From an uncultured Bacillota bacterium (GTDB taxonomy: Bacteria; Bacillota; Clostridia; Christensenellales; UBA1242), in NCBI GenBank assembly GCA_900545735.1, contig URAC01000036.1, positions 1-9,305 on the forward strand: a stretch of DNA of 9,305 nucleotides. The letters run 5' to 3'. Both the position numbers and the translations under genes were made by a program. This document shows, one piece after another, positions 6,812 to 9,305 of the stretch; the first letter of the stretch is position 1; every line of letters begins with the position of its first letter. The notes beneath the pieces were generated by a model. The model saw only the letters and a program-made list of their open reading frames with translations. It was not told where the DNA came from and searched no databases.

Positions 6812-9049
6812 TTAATCAACATTATCGTCTTTTTTAGATTTTTTTGTTGATTTTGCAGATTTATTTACTTCTTTTGAAGATTTTTCCTTTTTAGCCGTGT
6901 CATTTTCTGATGCGGCTTTTTTCGTTCGTGGACGACCTATCTTTTTAGAAGGTTTTTCTTCTTCAACAACTATTTCTTTGTTTTCTGTTTCTGCAGTTTG
7001 CTCATTCGCATTATTTTTAAGCTGTTCATATTCTTTTTCTATCTCATTTTTATTTTCTAAAAGTTGTTCATATTCTTTTTTAGTAACAACTCCTGCTTTC
7101 AAAAGCATTTCTGCAGTTTTAAGTTTATTATTCAAATCGTTGAGTTTTCTAAGATATTCGTTGTCCTTTCTGCCCTTTTCTTCCTTTTCTTTTAAAATTT
7201 CTGCCTTTTTATCCATTTCAGTAACAATTTCTTCAACAGATTTTCCAGCCATTAACATATCTACTTCTTCTTTATAGATTGTTTCTTTCAAGATTAAAAG
7301 TTCAGACATTTTGTCCATAATATCTCTATTTTCTTCCAACAATTTATAAGCACGCTTATAGTTGTAATCCAAAATGCCCCTGATTTCTTCATCAATTATA
7401 GCAGCAGTTTCTTCGCTATATTTTGATTGATTTTGATAATCTCTTCCGAGGAAAGGTTGTGAAGAAATGTCATAGCCGATAAAGCCTAAACGTTTGCTCA
7501 TACCCCATTCAGTAACCATTTTACGCGCAATATCTGTCGCTTGTTGAATATCATTTGATGCTCCAGTAGAAATATCTCCAAATACTATTTGTTCCGCAAT
7601 TCTACCGCCCATACACATTGCAATTTGGTCATTTAACTTATTGTATGTCATATGTTGGTCATCTTCGCTAGGTCTGCTCATTGTGTAACCTGCAGCCATA
7701 CCGCGTGGTATAATTGACACTTCTTGAACTTCATCACAATGTTCCAAAAGTTTGCCAAGAATTGCGTGGCCTGATTCGTGATATGTTGTTATCTTTTTAT
7801 CTCTATCTGTAACAAGCCTGCTTCTCTTTTGTGGACCCATAATTACTTTGTTGATTCCTTCTGTCAAATCAGACATAATAATCTTAGGTCTGTTTGCTCT
7901 AGCAGCAAGAATTGATGCTTCGTTAAGCATATTTTCTATGTCTGCGCCGGTAAATCCACTTGTTATTCTTGCTAAAACTTTAAAATCTATATCGTCATCT
8001 AAAGGTTTATTGCGAGCGTGAATTTTAATAATACTTTCCCTACCCTTTACATCAGGAACGTGAACATAAATTTGTCTATCAAACCTGCCAGGCCTTAAAA
8101 GAGCTGGGTCAAGAACATCGCTTCTATTCGTTGCAGCAAGAACGATGATTCCTTCATTTGCTTCAAAGCCGTCCATCTCAACCAAAAGTTGATTCAATGT
8201 TTGTTCTCTTTCATCATTGCCACCACCTAAGCCAGTTCCTCTTTGACGACCGACAGCATCAATTTCATCTATAAATATAATGCAAGGCCTGCTCTTCTTT
8301 GCTTGTTCGAATAAATCACGAACACGAGAAGCACCAACACCAACAAACATCTCAACAAAGTCTGAACCACTTATTGATAAAAATGGAACATTGCTTTCAC
8401 CAGCAACTGCTTTAGCTAACAAAGTTTTACCTGTTCCTGGAGGGCCAACAAGCAAAACGCCTTTTGGTATTCTTGCTCCAAGATTTGTAAATTTTTGTGG
8501 ATTTTTCAAAAATTCAACAACTTCTTCAAGTTCAGCCTTTTCTTCGTCTGCGCCTGCTACATCTGAAAATCTTACTTTTATATTGTCAGTGGAGCGCGCT
8601 TTACTTTTACCAAAACCCATTGAGCCTTGACCGCTTTTAGTTATAGCGCGGAATATAAAGTATGCAATAATCAATATAACAAACAAACTAATATATGGCA
8701 TTATTGTTTCCAAGAAAGATTCTTGCATTTGCTCTTCTGTATATTCAATACCTTTGACTCTGATTTGTTCAATTAAGTTTTCTTGTGTTGCGGAAGTTGC
8801 AACTTCGCAGTAATAATCAGAACTATTTGGAAGTTTTTTATCAGAGCCAGCCTTTTTAATCCTAAACACGCCGCCATAATAATAAACTTCTTCAACTTGG
8901 TCGTTAGATATCATTTCTGTAAATTCTTTTGGCGAAATTTTATCTCCATAAGAGTTGTTGCCTGTGAATACTAAAACGAGCAATACTATAAATACAACTG
9001 CGAATAATATCCACCATAATTTCTTTAAATTGTTATTTTTCTTCTCCAT
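6812..9049 (-). CDS. ftsH: ATP-dependent zinc metalloprotease FtsH with extended C-terminal tail
   Basis: FtsH is a membrane-anchored AAA+ protease, normally hexameric, that degrades damaged membrane proteins and selected regulators. Two membrane helices (about 10-28 and 117-135) flank the extracytoplasmic FtsH_ext domain (about 35-108). The AAA+ module has Walker A GPPGTGKT (202-209), the pore motif MFVGVGA (234-240), Walker B IIFIDEIDA (257-265) and a second region of homology with ATNRSDVLDPALLRPGRFDRQ (about 306-326). The M41 protease has HESGH (424-428) with E425 catalytic, and D500 in STGASND as the third zinc ligand. The conserved core ends near 605, where relatives of about 640 residues stop soon after. 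Here about 140 more residues follow: a charged helical stretch (611-635), a SHOCT-like hairpin (about 637-672, with LLKAGVVTKKEYEQLL) and a Lys-rich disordered tail holding KKIGRPRTKK (702-711), an AT-hook-like core. The ATG at 9049 is preceded by AAAGGAG. The gene appears monocistronic. Confidence 0.97.
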   Translation of the reverse strand: MEKKNNNLKKLWWILFAVVFIVLLVLVFTGNNSYGDKISPKEFTEMISNDQVEEVYYYGGVFRIKKAGSDKKLPNSSDYYCEVATSATQENLIEQIRVKGIEYTEEQMQESFLETIMPYISLFVILIIAYFIFRAITKSGQGSMGFGKSKARSTDNIKVRFSDVAGADEEKAELEEVVEFLKNPQKFTNLGARIPKGVLLVGPPGTGKTLLAKAVAGESNVPFLSISGSDFVEMFVGVGASRVRDLFEQAKKSRPCIIFIDEIDAVGRQRGTGLGGGNDEREQTLNQLLVEMDGFEANEGIIVLAATNRSDVLDPALLRPGRFDRQIYVHVPDVKGRESIIKIHARNKPLDDDIDFKVLARITSGFTGADIENMLNEASILAARANRPKIIMSDLTEGINKVIMGPQKRSRLVTDRDKKITTYHESGHAILGKLLEHCDEVQEVSIIPRGMAAGYTMSRPSEDDQHMTYNKLNDQIAMCMGGRIAEQIVFGDISTGASNDIQQATDIARKMVTEWGMSKRLGFIGYDISSQPFLGRDYQNQSKYSEETAAIIDEEIRGILDYNYKRAYKLLEENRDIMDKMSELLILKETIYKEEVDMLMAGKSVEEIVTEMDKKAEILKEKEEKGRKDNEYLRKLNDLNNKLKTAEMLLKAGVVTKKEYEQLLENKNEIEKEYEQLKNNANEQTAETENKEIVVEEEKPSKKIGRPRTKKAASENDTAKKEKSSKEVNKSAKSTKKSKKDDNVD
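6917..6946 (-). other. AT-hook-like motif encoded in the FtsH tail
   Basis: The codons for residues 702-711 read KKIGRPRTKK. Gly-Arg-Pro flanked by basic residues is the core of the AT-hook, a short motif that inserts into the minor groove of AT-rich DNA. It lies in a tail that is otherwise low-complexity Lys, Ser, Glu and Ala. The match is to the core only, and a short basic motif can occur by chance in such a tail, so DNA binding is inference. Confidence 0.5.
7034..7141 (-). other. SHOCT-like helical hairpin encoded in FtsH
   Basis: Residues about 637-672 contain LNNKLKTAEMLLKAGVVTKKEYEQLLENK. The arrangement of leucine helix, turn of the form AG(I/V)(I/V)T, then (E/K)EY/F and a second helix ending in LL matches the SHOCT short C-terminal domain, which is thought to mediate oligomerisation or protein contact. 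SHOCT units commonly end bacterial membrane or secreted proteins. I do not know it as a standard part of FtsH. Confidence 0.5.
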
Positions 9050-9053
9050 AAAT

Positions 9054-9060
9054 CTCCTTT
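9054..9060 (-). promoter_or_regulatory. ftsH Shine-Dalgarno site
   Basis: On the - strand AAAGGAG, extending to AAAGGAGAT, precedes the ftsH ATG by four bases. This near-perfect complement to the 16S 3' end confirms the start at 9049. Confidence 0.9.
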
Positions 9061-9078
9061 AAGTATAATCTGAATATT

Positions 9079-9107
9079 AGTTTAACACAAATAATAATTT
9101 TTATCAA
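9079..9107 (-). promoter_or_regulatory. Candidate sigma-A promoter of ftsH
   Basis: On the - strand TTGATA (9107-9102, 5 of 6 to the -35 consensus) and TAAACT (9084-9079, 4 of 6 to the -10 consensus) are 17 bases apart. TGT directly before the -10 gives an extended -10 (TGn). The leader would be about 20-25 bases and would include the Shine-Dalgarno site. No CIRCE inverted repeat was seen here, so heat-shock control through HrcA is not supported. Confidence 0.6.
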
Positions 9108-9284
9108 AGAGTTTAAGACATTATTTTTGTCGTTTATGGGCCAATTTTACTTATTATTTGCTTTTAAAAAATCTTCGACGAGAGCGATTTTTGAAATTTT
9201 TTATGAATAGTTACTTATTTACAAAAAATGTCCCAAAATTAAGAATTTTTAGTTTTACCTTATACTATACATACTTTCATAAAT

Positions 9285-9300
9285 TGTTTCACGTGAAACA
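9285..9300. promoter_or_regulatory. parS: parS centromere site (ParB/Spo0J binding palindrome)
   Basis: TGTTTCACGTGAAACA is a perfect 16-base palindrome identical to the Bacillus subtilis parS consensus. ParB/Spo0J loads here as a CTP-dependent clamp, spreads on flanking DNA and recruits SMC, and with ParA it segregates newly replicated origins. parS sites cluster near oriC in most bacteria, so this contig is probably origin-proximal, although isolated parS copies occur further away. The site is intergenic, 236 bases upstream of the ftsH start, and the window ends five bases after it. No parA or parB gene is in view. Confidence 0.96.
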
Positions 9301-9305
9301 AAATA

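Noticed and set aside
6897..7277. 126-residue open frame on the + strand opposite the ftsH tail
   Set aside because: It is Ser/Phe-rich because it reads the Lys/Glu-rich FtsH tail backwards, and it has no independent support.
9167..9192. Inverted repeat AAAAATC / GATTTTT in the ftsH upstream region, as a terminator or operator
   Set aside because: The stem is seven base pairs and nearly all A-T with a 12-base loop. Such repeats are expected by chance in DNA this AT-rich.
9215..9223. TTATTTACA as a DnaA box near parS
   Set aside because: It has two mismatches to TTATCCACA, stands alone, and has no cluster of boxes, so it does not support an origin here.
9261..9275. TATACT/TATACA cluster as a rightward promoter for a gene beyond the window
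   Set aside because: No acceptable -35 lies at 16-18 bases upstream, and no start codon or coding region is visible before the sequence ends.

Overview
The window is AT-rich DNA (roughly one third G+C by eye) with the gene set of a low-G+C Bacillota bacterium. It holds WhiA, a DnaE-type replicase with an intact PHP domain, a DUF378 membrane protein, FtsH, strong Shine-Dalgarno sites and a perfect Bacillus-type parS. It is most likely a metagenomic or draft contig from an uncultured, Clostridia-like lineage. Bases 1-49 are not genomic: they are Illumina Nextera library adapter with a sample index. The left edge is therefore a true contig end, and the first gene is cut there. Species and family cannot be named from this window.

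Layout. At 56-844 (+) is the 3' part of whiA, missing about 50 N-terminal residues. At 876-4478 (+) is dnaE, 31 bases downstream, with no Shine-Dalgarno site but a promoter-like pair just before its ATG. A hairpin at 4481-4510 works in both directions and separates dnaE from a convergent DUF378 membrane protein gene (4509-4841, -). Divergent from that gene is 4902-6800 (+), an unrecognised 632-residue protein with a long N-terminal coiled coil and a beta-rich C-terminal half. ftsH (6812-9049, -) converges on it with 11 bases between the stops and has its own promoter and ribosome binding site. The final 256 bases are intergenic and end in a perfect 16-bp parS palindrome at 9285-9300.

How the parts may relate. 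Three items concern the chromosome and cell cycle: WhiA (nucleoid-associated DNA-binding protein), DnaE (replication) and parS (ParB loading site, normally close to the origin). FtsH is a membrane quality-control protease, but here it carries an unusual C-terminal extension of about 140 residues with a SHOCT-like helical hairpin and a lysine-rich tail containing an AT-hook core. The least explained gene is the coiled-coil protein, which looks fibre-like but has no signal peptide, membrane segment or phage neighbours. No RNA gene, mobile element or CRISPR array was seen. The main candidates for something new are the FtsH tail, the coiled-coil protein and the parS context.
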